A stretch of 5,009 bases of DNA from an uncultured Acetatifactor sp. GTDB lineage: Bacteria > Bacillota > Clostridia > Lachnospirales > Lachnospiraceae. Under the pieces are notes generated by a model that saw only the letters and a program-made list of their open reading frames with translations, did not search any database and had not been told where the DNA came from. The position numbers were made by a program, and so were the translations under genes. Location of the stretch: contig CAJUFI010000003.1 in NCBI GenBank assembly GCA_910585665.1, forward strand, positions 1-5,009. The letters are read 5' to 3'. Positions 1 to 5,009 of this stretch are shown here, piece after piece. The number at the start of each line of letters is the position of its first letter. The stretch's first letter is position 1.

Positions 1-70
1 TAGGAAGACATGGGTAGAAAGACACGGATTAGGAAGACGTGAATAGGAAGACATGTATTAGGAACACAAA
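1..70. repeat. Degenerate 14-15 bp tandem repeat upstream of murE
   Basis: Five head-to-tail units begin at 1, 15, 30, 44 and 59, with spacing 14, 15, 14 and 15 bp. The first four match roughly TAGGAAGACATG plus two or three variable bases; unit 2 has TAGAAAGACACG, unit 3 TAGGAAGACGTG, and unit 5 decays to TAGGAACACAAA. The array may extend left of the window. Several units contain an AGGAAG purine tract followed closely by ATG or GTG, so they imitate weak translation starts, but the spacing is only 2 nt and the frames do not agree. I see no clear promoter here. The function is unknown; slipped-strand duplication is the simplest origin. Confidence 0.7.
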
Positions 71-83
71 GAACATAGATATC

Positions 84-94
84 GGAAGGGAGAG
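84..94 (+). promoter_or_regulatory. murE ribosome binding site
   Basis: The purine tract GGAAGGGAGAG lies directly before ATG 99; counting AGGGAG (87-92) as the core, the spacer is 6 nt. This decides the start at 99 over the in-frame GTG at 39, whose only upstream purine tract is 2 nt away and which would add 20 residues encoded partly by the tandem repeat. Confidence 0.75.
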
Positions 95-98
95 AGCG

Positions 99-1574
99 AT
101 GAAGCTATTGGATCTGTTGGAGGGAATCGAGTGGGAATGCTTACAGGGAAGCACGGACGCGGAGGTGGCGGCGGTGGTCTATGATTCCAGGAAGATTGTC
201 CCGGGCTGTCTCTTCATCTGCATCGCAGGTGCGAAGTTCGACGGCCATGACTACGCCGGGGAGGCAGTGGAGAAAGGGGCCAGGGTCCTGGTGGTCTCCC
301 AAGCCATAGACGCGGCGGAATGCAAAGACGCAACCGTAGTCAAGGTGAGGGACACCAGATATGCCATGGCCCACATCTCGGCCGCCTGGTTCGGCCACCC
401 GGCCAGGAAGCTTAAAGTCATCGGCATCACTGGCACCAAGGGCAAGACCACCACATCCTACCTGGTGAAGTCCATCCTGGAGAACGCAGGCTTCCGCGTA
501 GGGCTCATAGGGACCATAGAGACCATCATAGGGGATGTCCATGCCCATGCGGAGAACACCACGCCGGAATCCTACCTCCTTCAGGAGGATTTCGCCAAGA
601 TGGCGGAGGCAGGCCTGGACACGGTAGTCATGGAGGTGTCCTCTCAGGCGCTGAAGCTGCACCGGACCCAGGGGTTCGTGTTCGATTACGGCATCTTCAC
701 CAACCTGGAGCCGGACCACATCGGGCCGGATGAGCATGAGAACTTCGAGGAATACCTGGCCTGTAAGAGCCTTTTGTTCAGGCAGTGCCGCGTGGGCATC
801 GTGAACGGAGACGATGTCCACACGCAGAAGCTGGTGGAGGGGCACAGCTGCGCGCTGGAGACCTACGGCACCGGGGCGGACTGCATGCTCCGGGCCGAGG
901 ACCTGGAACTGGTGCACACGCCGGGCGAGCTGGGGGTGAACTTCCATGTGGCAGGGCTGATGGATTTTGACGCCCATGTGCCTACGCCCGGACGGTTCAG
1001 CGTATACAATGCCCTGTGCGCCATCGCCATCTGCCGCCATTTCCAGGTGGAGACTGCGGACATCCGGCGTGCCCTCCAGGAGGCCAAGGTCAAAGGCCGC
1101 ATCGAGAAGGTGAAGATTTCCGACAAATTCACGCTGCTGATAGATTATGCCCACAATGCCATGGCCCTGGAGAGCCTGCTGTCCACTCTGAAGGAGTATG
1201 ATCCAAAGCGGCTGGTGTGCGTGTTCGGCTGCGGCGGCAACCGCTCGAAGCAGCGCCGGTACGAGATGGGGGAAGTCAGCGGCAGGCTGGCGGACTTCAC
1301 TGTGATCACCTCCGACAATCCCCGGTTCGAGGAGCCCCAGGATATCATCGAGGACATCAAAATCGGAATCGGGAAGACGGAGGGGAAATACGTGGAGATC
1401 TGCGACAGGAGGGAAGCCATCGCCTACGCGATTTCCCACGCCCGGGAGGGCGATTTGATTGTCCTGGCGGGAAAAGGCCATGAGGACTATCAGGAGATCA
1501 AGGGGGTGAAATATCCCATGGACGAGCGGGTCATCATAGAGGAGCTGCTGGCCGGAGGGCTGGAGCATATCTGA
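99..1574 (+). CDS. murE: UDP-N-acetylmuramyl-tripeptide synthetase, MurE family (probably meso-diaminopimelate-adding)
   Basis: This is a cytoplasmic Mur ligase that uses ATP to join the third stem-peptide residue to UDP-MurNAc-L-Ala-D-Glu. The protein is 491 aa from ATG 99, a normal length for MurE. Domains in order are an N-terminal UDP-binding domain (about 1-100, with YDSRKIVPGCLFICIAG), the central ATPase domain with P-loop GITGTKGKTT (about 109-118), NTTPES (153-158), MEVSSQAL (178-185) and a likely carbamylated lysine K223 in CKSLLF, and a C-terminal ligase domain with IDYAHN (348-353), GCGGNR (377-382), SDNPRFEEP (405-413) and GKGHEDYQ (458-465). DNPR is the motif that binds meso-diaminopimelate; lysine-adding enzymes differ there, so DAP is the expected substrate. 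Two places depart from the textbook consensus: SSQAL instead of SSHAL, and DHIGPDEHENFEEY instead of DHLDYHG. I believe this variant occurs in Clostridia, but a paralogue with a different substrate cannot be excluded. The gene lies beside priA rather than in a visible division-wall cluster. Confidence 0.93.
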   Translation: MKLLDLLEGIEWECLQGSTDAEVAAVVYDSRKIVPGCLFICIAGAKFDGHDYAGEAVEKGARVLVVSQAIDAAECKDATVVKVRDTRYAMAHISAAWFGHPARKLKVIGITGTKGKTTTSYLVKSILENAGFRVGLIGTIETIIGDVHAHAENTTPESYLLQEDFAKMAEAGLDTVVMEVSSQALKLHRTQGFVFDYGIFTNLEPDHIGPDEHENFEEYLACKSLLFRQCRVGIVNGDDVHTQKLVEGHSCALETYGTGADCMLRAEDLELVHTPGELGVNFHVAGLMDFDAHVPTPGRFSVYNALCAIAICRHFQVETADIRRALQEAKVKGRIEKVKISDKFTLLIDYAHNAMALESLLSTLKEYDPKRLVCVFGCGGNRSKQRRYEMGEVSGRLADFTVITSDNPRFEEPQDIIEDIKIGIGKTEGKYVEICDRREAIAYAISHAREGDLIVLAGKGHEDYQEIKGVKYPMDERVIIEELLAGGLEHI

Positions 1575-1592
1575 TCTTACATGGGTCGATTC

Positions 1593-1613
1593 CTTCGCAG
1601 CCGGGCTGCGGGG
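1593..1613 (+). other. Intergenic GC-rich hairpin after murE
   Basis: CGCAGC (1596-1601) pairs with GCTGCG (1605-1610) around a CGG loop. The stem can be extended by two T-G wobbles and one C-G pair to 1593/1613. It sits between the murE stop and the next ribosome binding site. There is no T-run after it (GGGAGTTTCATT), so an intrinsic terminator is unlikely; it may only punctuate or stabilise the mRNA. Confidence 0.4.
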
Positions 1614-1638
1614 AGTTTCATTATCATGAGGGCATGGG

Positions 1639-1914
1639 ATGAAGGCAGCCAAACTGGTTCGGCTTATTTGTGACATATGGATTGTCGTTTTTGTTCTTGG
1701 ATTTATCCTGGCATTGTCCTGGTATCTGGGCGGTTCTTTTGAGATAGCCCCGACAGAAGAGCAGAAGGAAAAAGCGCGGATAGGAGCTGCGGTGCTGATG
1801 GCAGTGGCGGGCGCACTCTGTACGGTCGGCATTGCGGCCAGGATAAAGCTGGGGCGATACCGTAAATCCAATGAAGGAGAAGGAACGAAATGCGAATGGA
1901 GCGCACATAGATAA
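1639..1914 (+). CDS. Small two-helix membrane protein of unknown function
   Basis: This 91-aa protein does not match a family I recognise. It has a short basic N-terminus (MKAAKLVR), a hydrophobic helix at about 9-31 (rich in V, F, I, L and W), a polar charged loop at 33-47 (EIAPTEEQKEKAR), a second small-residue-rich helix at about 48-68, and a basic tail beginning RIKLGRYRK. This pattern suggests an inner-membrane hairpin with both ends probably in the cytoplasm. The start is supported by GAGGG at 1628-1632 with a 6-nt spacer. It lies 64 nt after murE, and its TAA directly touches an in-frame ATG of priA, so it is probably co-transcribed with both. The codons in the first helix are more T-ended than in the flanking genes, as expected for a hydrophobic stretch. 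The last 15 or so residues are low in hydrophobicity and overlap a strong purine tract, so they may be poorly conserved. I infer that the gene is real from its ribosome binding site, helix pattern and fit in the operon; the function cannot be told. Confidence 0.7.
   Translation: MKAAKLVRLICDIWIVVFVLGFILALSWYLGGSFEIAPTEEQKEKARIGAAVLMAVAGALCTVGIAARIKLGRYRKSNEGEGTKCEWSAHR
1890..1910 (+). other. Six-codon mini-ORF with strong ribosome binding site ahead of priA
   Basis: AAGGAGAAGG (1874-1883) is the best Shine-Dalgarno match in the gap before priA, and it stands 6 nt before ATG 1890. That ATG opens only MRMERT and then TAG (1908-1910). It overlaps the tail of the membrane-protein gene in another frame. 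It could be a tiny leader peptide, a ribosome-loading site feeding priA by reinitiation, or chance. No regulatory logic such as a codon run or an alternative hairpin is visible. Confidence 0.2.
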
Positions 1915-1932
1915 ATGTCGCCGGGGCAGAAA

Positions 1933-1937
1933 AGAGG
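1933..1937 (+). promoter_or_regulatory. priA ribosome binding site (AGAGG)
   Basis: AGAGG lies 7 nt before ATG 1945. The in-frame ATG 1915, which directly follows the TAA of the previous gene, has no purine tract at a usable distance: the nearest good one is over 30 nt away and serves ATG 1890. ATG 1954 has GGAAGG almost touching it. The start at 1945 is therefore preferred, and 1954 is the next best choice. Confidence 0.6.
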
Positions 1938-1944
1938 TAGCGGA

Positions 1945-4251
1945 ATGGAAGGAATGAAAAAATACTACGCAGATGTCATCGTAGACATCTCCCACGAAAA
2001 ACTGGACAGACCCTTCCAATACCGCATACCTGAGAAGCTGCGGGAGGAGCTGGAAACAGGGGCCTGCGTGACGGTTCCCTTCGGGAACGGCAATAAGCTC
2101 CTGAAAGGCTATGTGGTAGGCATAGGGGACGTCTGCAAGTACGACCCGGCCAGGATGAAGGAAATCCGGGGCATGGCACAGGGCGGCGTAGGCGTGGAGG
2201 ACAGGATGATTGCCCTGGCCGGTTGGATCCGGAAGAACTACGGCTCCACCATGATACAGGCCCTGAAAGTGGTGCTCCCCGCAAAGCGCAGCGTGAAGCG
2301 CTTAGAGCACAGGACGCTGCAGCGGATCATGGGGAGAGAGGAGATCATCTCGCTGCTGGGAGAAAGCAGGCGCAGGAGACAGGTGGCCAAGGAGCGCCTT
2401 CTGCAGGAGCTGGTGGATCAGGAAGCCATTCCCTATGAGTGGGTCACCGGAAAACTGGGCGTGTCCTCCCAGACCGTGAAGAGCTTGGAGCGTGCCGGTG
2501 CCGTAAAGGTGGTCAGCACCCAGGCTTTCCGTAACCCCATCCGCCTTGCCAATGTGGAGGAACAGCGAAAGCGCCTGAGCAATGCCCAGATGAGGGTCGT
2601 GGACGAAGTGCTGGCGGATTTCGATAACGGGCATCCGGACACCTATCTGCTCCACGGCATCACCGGAAGCGGCAAGACGGAAGTCTATATGCAGCTGGTG
2701 TCAGAGATTGTGGGCCGGGGCAGACAGGCAATCGTGCTGATTCCCGAGATTGCGCTGACCTATCAGACCCTGCTGCGCTTCTATACCAGGTTCGGGGACA
2801 GGGTCAGCATCCTGAACTCCAATCTTTCCTCCGGGGAAAAATATGACCAGTGCGAGCGGGCCAGGAACGGAGAGATAGACGTGATCATAGGCCCGCGCTC
2901 TGCGCTGTTCACGCCTTTTCCAAAAGTGGGGCTCATCATCATCGACGAGGAGCACGAGGGCAGTTACAAAAGCGAAGCCTCGCCCAAATACCATGCCAGA
3001 GAGGCTGCCATAGAGGTGGCCAGGCTCCACGGGGCCAGCGTGCTCCTGGGCTCCGCCACGCCCTCCCTGGAGGCCTATTACCGGGCGGAGATGGGAGAGT
3101 ACAAGCTTTTTACCCTGAAAGAAAGGCTCACAGGGGGGCAGCTGCCCAAGGTCCATACCGTGGATCTGCGCCAGGAGCTGCGGGCGGGGAACCGTTCCAT
3201 CTTCAGCAGAAAGCTCCAGGAGCTTCTGGCGGACAGGCTATCCAAAGGGGAGCAGAGCATCCTGTTCCTGAACCGGCGGGGATACGCGGGCTTCGTGTCC
3301 TGCCGTGCCTGCGGCCATGTGATGAAATGTCCCCACTGCGACGTGTCCCTGTCGGAGCACGGGAGCGGCCCGGGCAGGGGCGTGCTGATGTGCCATTACT
3401 GCGGCTATCAGGAGCCAAAGCCTCAGACCTGTCCAAAATGCGCCTCCAAGTACATCAGCGGCTTCAAGGCGGGCACCCAGCAGATAGAGGAAAAACTCCG
3501 GGAGATGTTTCCGACAGTGAGAACGCTGCGCATGGACGCGGACACCACCAGGACCAAGGACAGTTATGAGCGGATTCTTTCCGCTTTCATGGGGGGCGAG
3601 GCGGATGTGCTCATCGGCACCCAGATGATCGTGAAGGGCCATGATTTCCCGAAGGTGACGCTGGTGGGTGTGCTGGCGGCGGACCTCTCCTTAAGCGTAG
3701 GGGATTACCGGGCGGGCGAGAAGACCTTCCAGCTGCTGACCCAGGCGGTGGGCCGGGCGGGGAGGGGGACGGTTCCCGGCGAGGCGGTGATCCAGACTTA
3801 TCAGCCGGAACATTACGCGGTGGTCCATGCGGCGGCCCAGAACTATGAGGGTTTCTACGGGGAGGAGATCATCTACCGGGAAATGATGGGCTATCCGCCG
3901 GTCTCCCATATGCTGGCAGTGCAGATTTTCGGGAAGGATCAGGAGAGGGGACATATGCTGGCGGACGCTTTAGCGTCCCTTACCAGACGATATTGCGATG
4001 GTTCCGCGGATTCGAAGGTGGGACAGTGCCCGCAGGAAGGGCGGAAAGTTCCGCCGGAGGTGCAGGTCATCGGCCCTGCGCCTGCGTCTATCGGCAGAAT
4101 TAATGATATTTTTAGATTTGTGTTCTATGTGAAATGCCCAAAATATGATAAACTGGTAGAGATAAAGGATTTGCTGGAGGAAGAAGTGCAAAAACGCCAG
4201 CTCACATACGAACTGGTACAATTTGATTTCAATCCTGTGAATACAATGTAA
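1945..4251 (+). CDS. priA: Primosomal protein N', replication restart DNA helicase PriA
   Basis: PriA recognises abandoned or stalled forks, unwinds the lagging-strand arm 3' to 5' using ATP, and starts reloading of the replicative helicase. From ATG 1945 the protein is 768 aa, normal for Firmicutes. It has an N-terminal 3'-end DNA-binding domain (about 5-105, YADVIVDI..LDRPFQYRIP and VTVPFGN), a winged-helix region (about 110-210), then helicase motifs: Walker A GITGSGKTE (238-246), IPEIALT (267-273), Walker B DEEH (334-337), GSATPS (369-374), FLNRRGY (441-447), GTQMIVKGHDFP (558-569) and QAVGRAGRG (600-608). Eight zinc-binding cysteines form four CxxC pairs at 453/456, 462/465, 483/486 and 496/499, all intact. 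The C-terminal domain carries VIGPAPASIGRI (708-719). A polar linker before it (about 683-705) seems long and is encoded by palindrome-rich DNA. The last 150 bases are noticeably more AT-rich than the rest. It stands 31 nt before def, a pairing common in Firmicutes. Identification is very secure; only the exact start is open. Confidence 0.97.
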   Translation: MEGMKKYYADVIVDISHEKLDRPFQYRIPEKLREELETGACVTVPFGNGNKLLKGYVVGIGDVCKYDPARMKEIRGMAQGGVGVEDRMIALAGWIRKNYGSTMIQALKVVLPAKRSVKRLEHRTLQRIMGREEIISLLGESRRRRQVAKERLLQELVDQEAIPYEWVTGKLGVSSQTVKSLERAGAVKVVSTQAFRNPIRLANVEEQRKRLSNAQMRVVDEVLADFDNGHPDTYLLHGITGSGKTEVYMQLVSEIVGRGRQAIVLIPEIALTYQTLLRFYTRFGDRVSILNSNLSSGEKYDQCERARNGEIDVIIGPRSALFTPFPKVGLIIIDEEHEGSYKSEASPKYHAREAAIEVARLHGASVLLGSATPSLEAYYRAEMGEYKLFTLKERLTGGQLPKVHTVDLRQELRAGNRSIFSRKLQELLADRLSKGEQSILFLNRRGYAGFVSCRACGHVMKCPHCDVSLSEHGSGPGRGVLMCHYCGYQEPKPQTCPKCASKYISGFKAGTQQIEEKLREMFPTVRTLRMDADTTRTKDSYERILSAFMGGEADVLIGTQMIVKGHDFPKVTLVGVLAADLSLSVGDYRAGEKTFQLLTQAVGRAGRGTVPGEAVIQTYQPEHYAVVHAAAQNYEGFYGEEIIYREMMGYPPVSHMLAVQIFGKDQERGHMLADALASLTRRYCDGSADSKVGQCPQEGRKVPPEVQVIGPAPASIGRINDIFRFVFYVKCPKYDKLVEIKDLLEEEVQKRQLTYELVQFDFNPVNTM
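3963..3978. repeat. Short perfect palindrome inside priA
   Basis: GGACGC (3963-3968) and GCGTCC (3973-3978) form a perfect 6-bp stem with loop TTTA. It lies in frame in the priA C-terminal region (residues ADALAS), just before the variable linker. It is an inverted repeat in DNA; any role in the mRNA is unknown. Confidence 0.45.
4040..4055. repeat. Second short palindrome inside priA linker
   Basis: GGCGGA (4040-4045) pairs with TCCGCC (4050-4055) around AAGT. The 8-bp palindrome TCCGCGGA lies shortly upstream at about 4004-4011. Together with 3963-3978, this makes the DNA of the PriA linker unusually rich in self-complementary stretches. Confidence 0.45.
4214..4222 (+). promoter_or_regulatory. 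Candidate extended -10 promoter for def (weak)
   Basis: TGGTACAAT fits an extended -10 box (TGn plus TACAAT) about 60 nt before the def start. A second TACAAT occurs at 4242-4247. No matching -35 hexamer is seen at 16-18 nt upstream. The surrounding end of priA is AT-rich, which raises the chance of a false match. If real, it would let def be transcribed independently of priA. Confidence 0.22.
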
Positions 4252-4282
4252 ATCAAGGAAGATATCCGGAGGAGAGGGAAGA

Positions 4283-4756
4283 ATGGCAATCAGGAATATA
4301 CGGGAGATAGGGGAAGAGGTCCTGGGCAAAAACTGCAAGATGGTGACGGAGATGACTCCACGCACCAGGGAATTGATCGAGGACATGCTGGACACCATGT
4401 ATGAGGCTAACGGTGTGGGCCTGGCGGCTCCGCAGGTGGGCGTGCTGAAGCGGATCGTGGTGATCGACGTCACGGGGGAAGACCCATATATCCTCATCAA
4501 TCCCAGAATCGTGGAGACCAGCGGGGAACAGACCGGGATGGAGGCCTGCCTAAGCGTGCCGGGGAAGACCGGGCAGGTCACCAGGCCCAACTATGTCAAG
4601 GCGGTAGCCCTGGACGTGAACATGAAGGAATTCGAACTGGAGGGGACGGAGCTTCTGGCGCGGGCCATCTGCCACGAACTGGATCACCTGGACGGGCATC
4701 TGTATGTGGAGAAGGTGGAAGGGGAACTGCAGGATGCTGTCAACGAAGAAACATAG
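4283..4756 (+). CDS. def: Peptide deformylase, type 1
   Basis: This is a cytoplasmic metalloenzyme that removes the formyl group from the N-terminal methionine of nascent proteins at the ribosome. The 157-aa protein has the three family motifs: GVGLAAPQVG (44-53), EACLSVPG (87-94) and HELDHLDG (131-138). The metal ligands are C89, H131 and H135; the catalytic acid/base is E132. The first oxyanion-side motif normally reads EGCLS; here the glycine is alanine at position 88, a mild departure next to the metal-binding cysteine. The short length and lack of the insertions of type 2 enzymes point to type 1, probably the short 1B form. The start at 4283 is supported by a very strong purine tract GGAGGAGAGGG (4268-4278 region) and by the normal MAIRNIREIG opening. 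It follows priA by 31 nt and probably shares its mRNA. The partner gene fmt, often next in line, is not present within the remaining 253 bases. The closing stem of the structured element starts at the final base of its stop codon. Confidence 0.96.
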   Translation: MAIRNIREIGEEVLGKNCKMVTEMTPRTRELIEDMLDTMYEANGVGLAAPQVGVLKRIVVIDVTGEDPYILINPRIVETSGEQTGMEACLSVPGKTGQVTRPNYVKAVALDVNMKEFELEGTELLARAICHELDHLDGHLYVEKVEGELQDAVNEET

Positions 4757-4848
4757 CGTGAGAAGAAGTTCTAAGCCTGTAAAGTACACAGGCTAAGAAC
4801 TTCTAGGATCGCGGGCGAATGAATTCGCTGCGCAATCCGGTCTCACGC
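4756..4848. other. Three-way-junction structured element after def
   Basis: The segment folds almost completely. The closing stem GCGTGAGA (4756-4763) pairs perfectly with TCTCACGC (4841-4848). Inside it, hairpin one (4764-4780 with 4788-4804) has 16 of 17 Watson-Crick pairs, an A-A mismatch at 4773/4795 and loop AAAGTAC. Hairpin two (4806-4838) has paired blocks of 4, 3 and 5 bp, a C-A mismatch, a small bulge and loop TGAA. Only one base (4805) separates the hairpins and two (4839-4840) precede the closing strand. There is no T-run, so a standard intrinsic terminator is not indicated. It may be a structured RNA or mRNA 3' end, or a palindromic mobile repeat of REP/MITE type; the sequence alone does not decide. 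I do not recognise a named family. Confidence 0.65.
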
Positions 4849-4875
4849 GGAAGAATGCCCGAAGGGCATTCTTCC
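4849..4875. repeat. Perfect 12-bp inverted repeat (GAA loop)
   Basis: GGAAGAATGCCC (4849-4860) pairs perfectly with GGGCATTCTTCC (4864-4875) around a GAA triloop. It directly abuts the three-way junction. Its last eight bases, ATTCTTCC (4868-4875), are also the first eight of the 44-bp tandem unit. The following bases AGACTTGC contain no T-run, so it is a strong stem but a poor intrinsic terminator. Confidence 0.75.
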
Positions 4876-5009
4876 AGACTTGCACCGGGTGGATAGGTTG
4901 AGTGGAAGGGAATTCTTCCGGATTTGCACCGGGTGGATAGGTTGAGTGGAAGGGAATTCTTCTGGATTTGCACCGGGTGGATAGGTTGAGTGGAAGGGAA
5001 TAATTCTTC
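4868..5009. repeat. 44-bp tandem repeat (minisatellite), three copies plus partial fourth
   Basis: Units start at 4868, 4912 and 4956, exactly 44 bp apart; a fourth begins near 5000 and is cut by the window end. The last 32 bases of each full unit (4880-4911, 4924-4955, 4968-4999) are identical. The first 12 differ slightly: unit 1 has CCAGAC, unit 2 CCGGAT and unit 3 CTGGAT. The fourth start carries a 3-bp insertion (ATAATTCTTC). The period is not a multiple of three and contains stop triplets such as TAG and TGA, so it is not coding. Junctions contain the short inverted pair GGAAG/CTTCC. There are no variable spacers, so this is not a CRISPR array. Confidence 0.9.

Noticed and set aside
39..98. 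In-frame GTG start giving murE 20 more residues
   Set aside because: The extension is partly encoded by the tandem repeat, has no well-spaced ribosome binding site, and precedes a normal MurE start at 99 with a good site.
1593..1613. Terminator between murE and the membrane-protein gene
   Set aside because: Short stem, and the downstream sequence GGGAGTTTCATT has no T-run; a continuous operon is more likely.
141..1871. A 576-codon open frame on the minus strand opposite murE
   Set aside because: It lies antisense to a certain murE and runs past both its stop and the next gene. Its translation has no recognisable domains and looks like a GC-biased mirror of murE codons.
1915..1944. ATG 1915 as the priA start, immediately after the preceding stop codon
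   Set aside because: No Shine-Dalgarno at usable distance; the added ten residues (MSPGQKRGSG) do not resemble a PriA N-terminus; ATG 1945 has AGAGG at 7 nt.
2850..3569. A 239-codon plus-strand frame overlapping priA
   Set aside because: It is out of frame within the helicase and zinc-binding core of priA, and its translation is arginine-, glycine- and alanine-rich without motifs: a shadow frame.
4756..4848. Integron attC site or tRNA-like gene
   Set aside because: No GTTRRRY core sites at the ends of the closing stem, and no tRNA arms or T-loop sequence; the three-way fold does not match either.
4849..4875. Rho-independent terminator for def
   Set aside because: The stem is strong but is followed by AGACTTGC with no T-run; the same lack applies to the hairpin at 4764-4804.
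4868..5009. CRISPR array
   Set aside because: The 44-bp units abut directly with no unique spacers between them; it is a plain tandem repeat.

Overview
The window is GC-rich, densely coding and read entirely from the plus strand. Three genes are clearly recognisable: murE (peptidoglycan precursor synthesis), priA (replication restart helicase) and def (peptide deformylase). A small gene for a two-helix membrane protein lies between murE and priA. The priA-def order, the strong AGGAG-type ribosome binding sites, the NTPESY/GPDEH-type MurE and the short type 1 deformylase suggest a Gram-positive anaerobe of the Clostridia, most likely Lachnospiraceae. This is inference from gene order and protein style, not from a database match.

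Layout. Positions 1-70 hold five degenerate 14-15 bp tandem units just ahead of murE (99-1574). A 64-nt gap with a GC-rich hairpin leads to the small membrane-protein gene (1639-1914). priA follows almost at once (preferred start 1945, end 4251). After 31 nt comes def (4283-4756). All four genes could lie on one transcript; no convincing rho-independent terminator separates them. A weak extended -10 box at the end of priA could give def extra transcription.

The last 253 bases contain no gene but are highly structured. Starting at the last base of the def stop codon, 4756-4848 can fold into a compact three-way junction (8-bp closing stem plus two long hairpins). A perfect 12-bp hairpin follows directly (4849-4875). 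Then come three tandem copies of a 44-bp unit (4868-4999) and the start of a fourth at the window edge. In many Firmicutes fmt follows def closely; here this repeat block takes its place, at least up to the window end.

Functionally the genes are housekeeping. MurE adds the third residue of the wall stem peptide (the DNPR motif points to meso-diaminopimelate), PriA reloads the replisome at stalled forks, and Def removes the formyl group from nascent proteins. The least explained parts are the structured element and minisatellite after def, the repeat cluster before murE, a palindrome-rich linker inside priA, and the unnamed membrane protein.
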